64,000 bases of DNA from contig WAEK01000019.1 in NCBI GenBank assembly GCA_011634665.1, positions 372,001-436,000 on the forward strand, in the 5' to 3' direction. Below the pieces are notes generated by a model. That model had not been told where the DNA came from. It ran no database searches and worked only from the letters and a program-made list of their open reading frames with translations. Positions within the stretch are counted from its first letter, which is position 1; each line of letters opens with the position of its first letter. Positions 22,275 through 32,700 of this stretch are shown one piece after another. Origin of the DNA: Mortierella sp. BCC40632. Taxonomy: Eukaryota > Mortierellomycota > Mortierellomycetes > Mortierellales > Mortierellaceae. The position numbers and the translations under genes were made by a program.

Positions 22275-23560
22275 TTTTTTTTTTTTTTTTTTTTTTTTTA
22301 TAACGAGGGCCCCACGTGGGCATGCAGAGTTTATGGAATACCGGGGCTACTGCCCCGTTGTCACTTGGGCCATAACAGGTTCTAGCCCTGCAAATAAACA
22401 CTAAATAGTTCTACCTAATGTCCAGATACTCTGTTCGCCATCACCCACGTCGCATGAGTGGTCGTAATGCCAGCTCCCTACGCGGCCTGTTGCGCTCATT
22501 CGTCGTCTTTTAGCCCTCTTGGTCCATCGCTAACACTTTTTTCCAACTCCCTAGCCGCTCCATCACCTCCAGCTTTCTCTTTCCAAGGTAGTACTCATGC
22601 ACAGTACGGTCTGCTTCATCGTATGCCTCCTTGAGGTTCGGCTTCTGCCTCAGCGGATTGTTCAAGTCGGAGAAATCTCCACAGCTACCTTGGTGTCCGT
22701 CAGCACCGTTGCGTCTCCCAGCGCGTTTGCTCACTGCAGAGATTCCTATCGACTTTTCCCAATTCACTGTGGTGTCACACCGTTGGCCCCAGATCTGCTT
22801 TCTACCATACTCCTCAATGTTCTCAATAAACTTTTTTTTTTTTTTTTTTTATATAACAATCTGTTTCCGCTGGATTTTTTTTTTTTTTTTTTTTTTTATA
22901 ACAATCTGTTTCCGCTGGAATAGCCGTGCAGGCAAAACTAAACTAAGAAAACCTAATCTAGCCCCGGCCACCGCTTTGCGGTGGCAACCCTCCATCAACC
23001 ATAACAGCTCACGTGGCTGTTGCCCCGAGCAACGATTGCCGTCTCTCTCGAGACGTTTAAATAGTTGAGAAAAAGACCGTTACCGGAAAGGTATCCTCCC
23101 CATCCTTTCCAACACCCCCAAATGTCGCCGTCCTGCTAGACTATCGAGCAGGGAGGTATCAGCCGACGCTGCGTCGTTCTGTGCTCCTGGGCATCGTTGC
23201 TCCTGGTGATCAACAAGAAGGGATCCGCACTGGCAGGCGTCAGCAGGGCATGCAAACCCATAGCCATCGCTCCAGCGTCCTCTCGCTCCTTGGGAAGGGC
23301 CTTTCTTCTTCCCCGGGGTGATTCCATGTCTTGTCTCCCATGCCACCGTTGTCTCACAGCGTTCTTTCCATAAGACTTCAGTTGACTGCGACTCGATGTA
23401 GCTGACAAAACAGTGGGCCACCCGAGCTGCCACTGATTCTGTTACCGCAAATAGTCTCTTCCATGCCGCAGTTAGAGCTGTCGGTGTCAGCCCTCGACAG
23501 AGATCAATGTTCTCAATAAACCGGCTGGCCATAAACTTTGCCGTAGTCCCTGTCGTCCTG
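22275..23560 (-). mobile_element. LINE-A, 5'-truncated second copy, split by a LINE-B insertion
   Basis: ATCAGGGAATTTGAAGAA at 22257-22274 and 23561-23578 is an 18-bp target duplication. Inside, a T run (22275-22299) is the A tail, and 22300-22831 is nearly identical to the 3' end of full-length LINE-A (from 11671). After the nested LINE-B (22832-23503) and its duplicated target, 23522-23560 continues the same LINE-A sequence to a point equal to about 12241 of the full copy, where it is truncated. The near identity with the full copy, including the C-terminal coding region ending KKVLAMDQEG, indicates recent activity of one subfamily. Confidence 0.9.
22832..23503 (-). mobile_element. LINE-B, 5'-truncated, nested in LINE-A, with doubled 3' end
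   Basis: TCAATGTTCTCAATAAAC occurs at 22814-22831 and 23504-23521, an 18-bp target duplication within LINE-A. The insert begins with a T run, a short ATAACAATCTGTTTCCGCTGG piece, a second T run and the same 3' end again, continuing to GAATAGCCGTGCAGGC. Thus the tail and last bases are duplicated. The minus-strand reading (to 23080) encodes a LINE C-terminus: KERCETTVAWETRHGIT, RWSDGYGFACPADACQCGS and LLDSLAGRRHLGVLERMG. ERCETTVAWE parallels QRCDTTVNWE of LINE-A, showing that LINE-B is a related but distinct family. Confidence 0.85.
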
Positions 23561-23686
23561 ATCAGGGAATTTGAAGAAGCCTTTTAAAAAAAAACACCTT
23601 TTGAGTAAATTCAGCGGAAGATCTCGTAATAAAAGGGCACCGGGAAATTCCGGTGCATCGAGCTTGGTTCCCCGGTTACCGGCTTG

Positions 23687-23760
23687 GCTTCTGTGGCGCA
23701 ATTGGTTAGCGCGTCTGACTGTTAATCAGGAGGTTGGTGGTTCAAGCCCACCCAGGAGCG
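23687..23760 (+). tRNA. tRNA-Asn (anticodon GUU)
   Basis: A 7-bp acceptor stem forms between GCTTCTG and CAGGAGC with one T-G pair. The D arm is TGGCGCAATTGGTTAGCGC, the anticodon arm CTGACTGTTAATCAG with GTT, and the T arm GGTGG-TTCAAGC-CCACC. A G discriminator base is at 23760. No intron. A T6 terminator follows near 23772. Internal A and B boxes are canonical. LINE-A insertions end 108 bp upstream, and a family C tail begins 95 bp downstream. Confidence 0.95.
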
Positions 23761-23855
23761 GATCCCATCATCTTTTTTGCTGTTTTTTCAGCCAACCCAG
23801 GTATACTTTTTTCATTCTCCGATCTTGAGTCTCCATCATCGCCTCCTCCTCCCCC

Positions 23856-23990
23856 TTTTTTTTTTTTTTTTTTATGGGCCCCGTTAGGGGTTTTATTCGT
23901 CGGCGCGCACTCATACCACGGTCTGCGGACGTGGCCAGCTAGTTCACAAAAACTACACTATCCTACAACAGAAGAGTAGAGAGAAGAAGG
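23856..23990 (-). mobile_element. Family C repeat, 3' end with A tail
   Basis: An 18-nt T run (23856-23873) is followed by GGGCCCCGTTAGGGG, which contains a small hairpin (CCCCGTTAGGGG), then TTTTATTCGTCGGCGCGCAC. Related blocks occur at 60362, 61018 and 61366. Farther on, GAAGAAGGAAAAGGTGGAGGG resembles the matching part of the 61018 copy. On minus this is an A-tailed 3' end. The upper limit is uncertain and no coding capacity was seen. Confidence 0.6.
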
Positions 23991-25066
23991 AAAAGGTGGA
24001 GGGTGACCTCCCCCTTCTCTTTCTCCTGGTGCAAGGCGCGTGTTTTGTTCTGCATTGGAGAAAGAGGACCACTTTTTTTCTTTTCTTTTTGTTGTTGTTG
24101 ATAGTGAGCTTTTTCCCATGGATCCAGAATGGTGCAGGGTGACAATGTTTATCACAGATCTGGTTCTAGATAGGCTGGGAGGATCGAGAGCAATAAGCAA
24201 TAAGGCGAGTGAAGAAGAGAGAAGAAGCCTCCAATGGTTCAATCCCCAGGAGAGATGATTGAAACGCGGGTTGGAGCGAGATATGGTCCCCAACCGACAT
24301 TGACATCACGCGCCTTGCTGGGATTCAGGAAGGCTCGCGATCTTACTGGGCCGTATCAGGACAGTAGGGAAAATGAGAGAGAAGAGAAGAGAGAGAAAGA
24401 AAACACTCCAACCACTAACACTACCACCGCCACTACCACCACCACTAAAAGGTACCTGTGTTGAAATGTTGCATCACGGGTAACCTTGCATGTACTCTCA
24501 CCCCTCTCCCCTCTCTCTCGGCATTCAGAAGAGACATGATTGTATGTCCCCATTCTGGGACACTTGAATGAAATGACGATGTAGCACACCGAGGTAGGCA
24601 GTCGCGACAATAAGGAGAGATGGGAAGAGAGGAGGAGGAGGAAGAAGAAGAAGAGAAGGAGGAAGAGGAGGAGAATACAACGGCTCACTGATGTCAGTCC
24701 GTGGGTTGGGTTTGGTTGAATAAGACGGTGTTTTTTTTTTTTTTTGTGCATCTCTCCTTCTATTCCATCATTCTCCACCGCTCTTTCTCTCTTTTTCTTT
24801 CTTCCTCTCTTTCTCTTTATCCCGTCTCTCCGTCTCTCGCTCTCTCTCTCTTTTTCTCTCTCTTCTGTCCTCGCCTCCAACTGAGCTTTGTCATCCTTAG
24901 TTGCCCATCTCCGCCACCCCATCACATTCCTGCATCTTGTCCTTCTTCTCTTCCTCTCTCTCTTTCTTTCTTTCTCTCTCTCTTCACGCGCATCTCTCCT
25001 TCACACCTTTCTTTCTTTCTTCCCTTCACTTTCTCACACACACTCTCTCTCTCCCATTCTTGGATC
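23991..25066. promoter_or_regulatory. Upstream region of the oxysterol-binding protein gene
   Basis: About 1.1 kb without a supported gene. It has GGTTCAATCCCC (24235-24246), a perfect B-box-like string but with no A box or cloverleaf. It also has an ACC-repeat patch near 24420-24448, and a long CT-rich stretch (24760-25050) that is probably the promoter/5' UTR of the following gene. Confidence 0.4.
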
Positions 25067-25297
25067 ATGTCTGAAAAGGATCCCGCCACAACAGCCGACG
25101 GCGTAGAAACCGAGGTTCTGGATGATGGAACACGCAGCATTCTCTTTGGTCTTCTCTCTCAACTGGGCAAGGGCGCCGATCTCCACAGGATTACACTGCC
25201 GACATTTGTGCTCGAACCCAGGAGCATGCTGGAGCGAATCACCGACTTTATGAGTCACCCCGAATTGATTCTCAAGTAAGCGCGGTTCTCACTTTTT

Positions 25298-25334
<37 letters not shown>

Positions 25335-27844
25335 CTCTCTCTCTATCCCATCTCTCTACCAAGTTAGAGTGATCGAGTGAGTGTGGAGGTGTGTATGTCA
25401 GAGAAACAATGGGGTAAAAAGGAGCAGGTGGACATGAGCCTACAAATCTTCCCAAATCTTCCTCATTCGGTCCGTCTATCGGCTCGTCTCACCCCCAATG
25501 CCATATTGCTATCCCGCAAAGAGCGTTGTCGCTCTATCTGCCAAGACTCTCTTTCTTTCTTTCTTTTTATATATTCAAGTGAACCAGTATTTGGACAGAC
25601 AGGACATGTTAAAGCAAGAGCCACAAAAGAGCCACGCTTCAGCCAGGACAGGCACGAATCGTGTTTCTGAAGGGGGGATAGGGGAAGGGAAGGGGGGGGG
25701 ACGAGGGACGACGGGAGGGAGTGGAGAGTGAGTGACTGACCGAGTGAAGGGAGCGGAGTCGCGGACTGTTCCCTGACGGGGGTTTCTGCCCGTTTGTGGA
25801 GAGAAAGACACTCGATGTGTCCCAAGTGAGCAAACGCAATGCCAGCAACGTCACTGCCGTGGACGAAGGGGAATAGAAGGGGAAGGGGAGGAAGAACAGG
25901 GGTGTCCTTTTTTTTTTCGAGTATCATCTGCTTCGCCTTCCAGAGAGAGAGAGAGAGAGAAGGGTATGTCTTTCTCTTTAACTGACAGGGAGTCAAAGTG
26001 AGCGAGAGAGTGAAAGGTGTCCCAAGACTAAGAGAATGTCATGTGTAGGCTCACTTCTGTTGGGAATGTTCTCTGGGGAGAGGGAGAGGGAGAGGAGTGT
26101 GGACAGTGGACCATTCATCCGTGCTCTCTCTTTCTTTCTCTCTTTCTTTTTACTTCTCTCTTCCTTCCTGTCGTCACTTTGTGCAGACTATCCATCATCC
26201 TGTTGCTGACCCTCGACTCTCCTTTACTTTTTTCCTCTTTCTTAGAGCTGGTGAGATCCAGGATCCTGTGGAGCGGTTTGTTGCTGTCACCCGATATTTC
26301 CTCTCAGGATGGCACATCCGGCCCAGAGTACGTTCACCAATGCCAAGAGAGAGAGAGAGAGAGAGAGAGTCGGGCGCTCTGAACCGAAACAGCATTCCTC
26401 ATCTTTAAATATTTTTGTATTTTTTGCACGACACACGGACTGACAACTCTCTTTTCCTTGTATGATGATGATGATGATGACTTTTTTTTTTTTTTTTTTC
26501 CTGCACGCGCTTGTTGAAAATTCAAATAGGGTGTGAAAAAGCCGTACAACCCTATTCTGGGAGAACAGTTTCGTGCCAAATGGAAGTTTGCAGACGGGAC
26601 TGAGGCGTTCTACGTCGCCGAGCAGGTGTCGCACCATCCCCCAATTTCGACCTATTTCTACTCTAGCCCAGAGAACAACATCACCATCCTGGGCGATCTC
26701 TTGCCAAAGTCCAGATTTTATGGCAACAGCGCTGCCACGTTAATGCAAGGAGAGATCAAGGTCTCGTTGACAGATCGACCAGGCGAGGAATACTTTATTA
26801 CAATGCCAAACGTCTACGCGCGTGGAGTGCTGTTTGGTACAATGTTGATGGAACTGGGCGACGCTGCAAGCATAAGATGCCCCAAACTGGATTTGACCTG
26901 CACACTTGAATTCAAAGTCAAGGTACCGATTCGCTTGTACAACTGCACTTTAATTTTTATTTTCCTTAGTCCGAGTCATGAGTGACTAGACCTGCATAGA
27001 CTTATATTGGCCAACATCTGTTCATTTTATTGTGTATCAGGGTATCTTCACGGGTACATACAATGCTATCGCAGGAAAGATCAAGCGAGAGTCAACTGGC
27101 GAATCTCTATTCGAACTTTCAGGAAAATGGTCCGACGAGATCTTTATCAAGAATGTCAGTGTAAGTCGCGGCAAAAGAGAACAAACAACAACAATAACAA
27201 AAAAAGAAAAGAAAAGAAAAGAAAAGCAAGGAAAAAGAATCACTTCCCTTCTCTAAACTCTGTCCCGCCATCCTCTAATTCTCTGAAAATCACTTCCTTT
27301 CAAATACCATTCGACGCGAATTATTCTCTATCTCTCCTATCCATCAAATAGGGCACCAAGAAGGATGTTCTTTTTGATGCAAAGACGGCCAAGATTCAGC
27401 CAAAGATCGTGGTACCTGAGGCAGAGCAGGAAGTGAATGAGTCTCGTCGTCTCTGGAGCAAATTGACATCAGCCCTTAAAGTTAACAACCAGGACCTGGC
27501 AACGATCGAGAAATCAAAGGTAGAGGACGAGCAGCGTGCAAGGACAAAGGCCCGCGAGGACAAGGGATTGGCGCATGTATCGCGATACTTTGAGCCTAAT
27601 GGCGACGGCGGCTTTGATATCAAGCTGAAAAAGTATGTACAAGTGCATTGATTCAGGACGACTCTTAAGATGTGGGGATTGTCTTGTCATGGTAGGATTA
27701 ATGATTATCTTTGGAAATACTAACGCCACGAAACTCTCAAACTGCAACTCCTCTACTCATCTTTTTAGCATTTCTTCTGATCCTCATGAGGCAAAGCGAC
27801 AGATTGAGGAATTTATTTTCAACACTCCTGAGCCAACCAACTAA
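25067..27844 (+). CDS. Oxysterol-binding protein-related lipid transfer protein (Kes1/Osh-like)
   Basis: A cytosolic sterol/phosphoinositide carrier, likely working at membrane contacts; the ligand is inferred from family. Six exons (25067-25275, 26246-26327, 26530-26922, 27041-27160, 27352-27632, 27769-27844) join in frame to 386 residues, slightly shorter than yeast Kes1. It lacks PH and ankyrin domains, so it is a short, core-only type. The core starts ITLPTFVLEPRSMLERITD (lid region), then KKPYNPILGEQF and the family signature EQVSHHPPISTY. PNVYARGVLFGTMLMELGD and GKIKRESTGESLFELSGKW follow. The C-terminus has ESRRLWSKLTSAL and HVSRYFEP. Intron 1 has a 35-nt T run and intron 2 about 20 T. 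Well supported and intact. Confidence 0.93.
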
Positions 27845-29740
27845 GATGGCCCCCCAATTGGTGGCCTCTGGGCGTATGGGGAGTGCACGTTCGCCTTGCT
27901 CCAATGGGCAGGAAACCTATCAAGAGACTACAATTTCCTGCTCAGAAAGTAATAAAGGAGGACAGAATGGGGGAGAGACCTTTTTAGACAGGTGAAAAGA
28001 ATCCAATTCATCCAACACTTAATGAAACATTGGGCGTCTGGGCATAACAGGGCAAGCCGTCGAGGGTCTATTGGCTCTTCGACAAGCGCCCCAGTTATCC
28101 GGTCGTAAAATCAACAACAAAACTTGTATGGTTGAACCACCATGAACCCATTGTCCAGTCACAGGTCCAGACATACCTATCATGCACATGTTGCTGCCAG
28201 GAGGGCGGCGGCAGAGGGAGAAAGGGCAGGCCAAAAGGGCAGACAGGAAAGGAGAGAGGTCCTCTCAAGATGCGACACGTTTGCAGGGGCCCAAAAAAAA
28301 CAGAGAGAGATAGAGAGAGAGAAATGGCGTCCACTCTGTCTCTCCCCCTTACTGGTATGCATTCGTCAGGCTAACGACCATAGAGCTGGACAGAGTGCGA
28401 GCAAAGAAATGCACAAGGCGGGAGCAGGGATCCCTTGGACAACAGTCAACACACGCTCTCCCTCCTTCCCTTGACAAAATGCGCGAGGAAAGGGCCAACT
28501 CCAAGGGGCTTTTCCTTCAATGGGGATTCCTTCCCTGCTGCTGGATACGCAGTGCCAACTAGATTGTTGTAAGCCGTAAGCCTATCTAATAGACGAAAAG
28601 GACAACTGACCGCTGTCAAGGTCCAGGGGGAAGAGTGACGGGGTTGGCACAGTCTGGTTGCTTGAGGCTGGTGAGGGCTCGAGCACTCTCCCCTTTCTAG
28701 TTGTGTCTCTCTCGTTCTCGTTCTCTCTTTTCGTCCGACCATGCTCACAGCGAAAGGGGTGGGGGGGGGGACAAGAACGCGTATTGGACAGACTGCTGGG
28801 CGGCAGGCATGCGTCGCCTTTCTCTATCTGACATGCTCCCCTCGATTTGTCTCCTCCCTTCTTCTCCTCCCCTCGCTCGTGCGGCCATCCTTCGGCCGCT
28901 GCTCCTGCCTGGCTATTGCTAGACTCGCCCCCTCGCTTGACTAAAGGTCAAGGCCGTTGGCACTGCCTAGCGGGTGCGCAATCCCGCTCTCACGCACTCT
29001 TTCAATCTCTCGATCTCTCTCTCTTTCTCTCTCTTTCTCTTCCTTTCACTCTTTTTTTTTTTTCCTTTCTTTCTCCTTCTCCTTCTCTCTCTTTTCTTTT
29101 CTTTTTCTTTTTCTCTGTCCCTCTCTCTCTCTTTCTCTCTTTCTCTCTCTCCCTCTCTCTTGCTGCTCGCTTTTGCATTCCTTCAGCGCTCCTGGTCGTC
29201 GCTCGACCTCTCTGCCAGGCGATCGTCGATTTCTGCGTGCACTCCTCTTCTCCTCTTCTTCTTCCTCCTCCCAACCTCCCTCCCAACCACCCACCTTACG
29301 CGCCAACCAGGTCTACCCAGCCCCTGACCACTGGTACCGACACCCTGCTCACACTTCTGTCCGGTACATCATCTTCTTCACTTTTGTTCCGTCTCACATC
29401 CGACTTTACCTCCTCTCTCACGCGAGCACGGAGCCTTCTGCCACAGCCATCTTTGGCGGTTCCCGTCTCCAGCACTGTCATCTTGCGTCAAAGACCCTTT
29501 TCCTTTTTGGCACTTGCAAGTCTGTCTAAGCTACTGGTACCGGGCCGCTTTGAAGCAACCAGTAGTCTCTACTTAGGCTCTCTCCCCATCCTCGGTAGTA
29601 CTTTACCTTGTCCCCTACTATCCCTTCCTCTAATACGTACAAAGAGCGCATAGTACTAGAGCCTTTTTTTTTTTTTTTTCTTTCCACAACCAACTCTTTC
29701 CAGACTCGACTCGCTCCTATCCCCCCTTGTTCAATCCATA
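27845..29740. other. Spacer between OSBP and CSC1-like genes
   Basis: About 1.9 kb with no supported gene. It holds a very long pyrimidine-rich tract (28990-29170, CTTT/CTCT patterns) whose translations give leucine/serine or lysine/glutamate strings that are not credible proteins. A T run lies at 29664-29680. The last few hundred bases should include promoter and 5' UTR of the CSC1-like gene. No tRNA or transposon was recognised. Confidence 0.4.
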
Positions 29741-32700
29741 ATGAGCAGCACCTCGCACTCATCACCGCAAAATGGACTGGACCATTCTTTTCCCATGTCG
29801 AAGCACGACTACTTCCAACAGACCACATCCCCTCTCCTCGAAAGTGCCATCGCCTTTGCTTTCTCCTGTTCGGTGATTTCCCTTGTCTTTTTCTCTTGGG
29901 TACGCCTACGTCGCAGCTCGATTTACGGGTCGCGTCAATTCTTTGTACGGGGGGAACACCAAGCAGACCCTATCCAACCATCGACCCTGTTTGCATGGAT
30001 TGCAGCCGTAGTATGTCTGGAGAGTCAGGCACGACAGCAATTGATGAAAGAACAGGAAGAGTCAACTGCCGCTGCTGTAGCTGCGGAAGATGAAGCCATT
30101 GAAAAAAAGTTGACTACCCGTAACTCGGAACAACAGGGCAATCAAGAAGATGAACTTTCACCACCTACAGCCCTCTCGGACCCTAGTCCATCTTCCGAAA
30201 TCATCGAATCACAACAGGTGACACACCAACCAGGACCGACTGGTTCAGAGAGTTCACCAATTGCGACCACGCCTCGACACTCTATTCAGGAACGACCATT
30301 GACCAGCGGAGCCTTCCTGAACACGATGGGTCTTCAATTTGATGGTCGTGATCTTTTAAAGAAACTCCTCAAGTTGCCTATCCTGAGGCGAGATAACTCT
30401 ATCAGTAATAGCACCAAAATGGAAGCGAGTGAAGGGGAAAAGGAAGGAGACCCATCGAGTGACCCACATTCATCTAATGGGCCACGACAACAAGGTGGTT
30501 TCCCAGCACATGCTTCATCTTATTCATTCTCTGCTTCGGCGAATATTCCTTCGTCAGCGGTTCGTCAGGCGATTATTGCCAAGTTGGGTCTAGACCATTA
30601 CTTGTTGCTTCGTTTCTTGAAGATGCTTCTTTCACTTTCGGTTGTTTTGGGGATTATGGCGATTGTGGCCTTGGTTCCGGTTTATAGTATTGTTCAATGG
30701 GGGGAGATCTTTTATGATGATTATTCACAGGATTTTACGGCACATACTTTGACCACCTCGAGACGTGTGGAGAGATTACAGATCGGTAATGTGACCGACA
30801 ATGACCGATTGTGGGCCACAGTCATGCTATTGGCAATTTTTTCTGGTAATTCACCTTTTTATTTATTTATCACGGGCGCAAAAAAAAAAAAAAAAAGGCG
30901 AGAGTGAATACGAGTCTGACAAAGCGATGTATTTGCGACTTCAATTTATTTTTTTTTTTTTTAAAAAAAAACTCTTGCATAGTCTTTATTGCCCTTTGGA
31001 TCTGGTCCGAGCTGACCGTGTTCTTACAATTGCGCGAAGAATTCCTGATCAATGCCGCAACCCGTCATTCATCCCGTGTCGTCCTCCTACAACACCTCCC
31101 ACAGGAACTTCGTTCCGTTCAAGCCCTCCGACAGCTGTTTGATTCTGCACCCGGTGGAGTAGAATATGTCTATCTCTGTCGGGATGTGGGAGCACTCGAA
31201 AAGGCCGTGAGTCGACGGAAGGTGGTCCTTAGTCGTCTCGAGGAACTCGAGTCCAAATACATGGATGCAATCGCAAGAGCCTCAGCTCGGGTCGCCCTGA
31301 CGACCTTGACCATGCGATCTCAAACATGGCTTGGCAGAACCGTTGACCGAGTCCGACTCGTGTTTGGTCGACGAGGAATCCTCCCCGGAACAGGGACTAT
31401 GAGCGAGGAAGAGGAACACGTGGGACCTTTGAAGCGGTACCAACTTGGGGATATGCCCAAGCTATCATTCGTCGACCTTGCGACGTCATCCGGGCACCAT
31501 CACCGTGGGGCCGGAGGTGCAGAGGCAACACCCGGAATGGCCTCTGCATCCGCAAACCTCGAAGTAGGCGGCGTCCCACAACATCGTGAATTTACCATGT
31601 CGGATGCATCCAACTCTGCCGACAAGATCGCGAGTGGATTGGCTGCATTGAAGTGGTACCAAGAGCCAAGACGACCCCGACATTACGCGGGAATCCCTCT
31701 CCTCAGCAAGAGACAGGATTCGATTCGTTATTACAGGGGTGAGTTGTGTCGACTGAACAAACTCATTGCTCAGCTCTATGAAGAACATGCCCGAGTCGTT
31801 GCAGCAGATGATCAGCGAGGCAACAAGGGTACATCTTCGACAGACCCACATTCGGGTGATGACGTGCAAGATCCAGCGATTCAGGGTACTGCCGCAAGTA
31901 CCACCCTTGGGGATCAGAGCTCTTCAGCCCCAGGTGTCAACACCCTCCCATGTGCATTTATTCTCATGCGCACGCGTTCCGGTGCAGAGGCCGTTGCTAG
32001 TGCCTCGATTGCAGCGGATAAAATTGATGTTCATTCTCGCGTCCTGGGCATGGCTCCACGAGATATCGAATGGCGTGCACTTGGACAGCATGCGAAAGCG
32101 GGTCTTTCCAGGATGTTTACTCGAGGTGCGATTATTGTCTCGGGGATCTTGGTGTTCATGGTGAGTGGGTATGCGGTCTCGGTTCTGGCTTCGATGGCGG
32201 TCGATCAAGGATGGAACAGGGTTCCCGAGGCTGAAGCTGGTCTAAAGGCACCTGCTGCGATTTATATTCGACAGGGTGTTTTGGCACCACTCCTATTGGC
32301 GACGCTGGTGCTTGTGGCACCTCGAATTCTAAACGGTAATGTTTTTTTTTTTTCGTTTTTTTTTTTTTTTTTTTAGCAGGATATTTTGATCTGTTGTCTG
32401 TTTTTGTTTCGAAAAGGAGGAGACTAATATTGGAACATGGGGGATGGGTCTAATCCTTTAAATAGAGCTTGGCCAAAACTGGGGCCTGATCTCAAAGACA
32501 CAGACAGAGCTGTGGACCCAGCGCGTCTACTTTTTCTTTCTAGTAAGTGATCATAAGGATGAAGGATGACCGTTTACTTATTTTATTTTACAAACAGATA
32601 GGCCTAACCTTTATATTTTTTATCCTAGATAATTAATGTAGGATTAGTTCATCCAATCCGAACACTCGTATCCTCCTGGAAGGGCTCCAGCACAGATGAA

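Noticed and set aside
22510..22767. Separate small minus-strand gene
   Set aside because: It is the C-terminal coding end of the truncated LINE-A copy, identical to the end of ORF2 at 11881.
24234..24247. B-box-like string suggesting another Pol III gene
   Set aside because: No A box at the right distance and no foldable cloverleaf.
28957..29653. Long ORFs over the pyrimidine tract
   Set aside because: They translate simple CT/CTTT repeats into leucine/serine strings in several frames at once.
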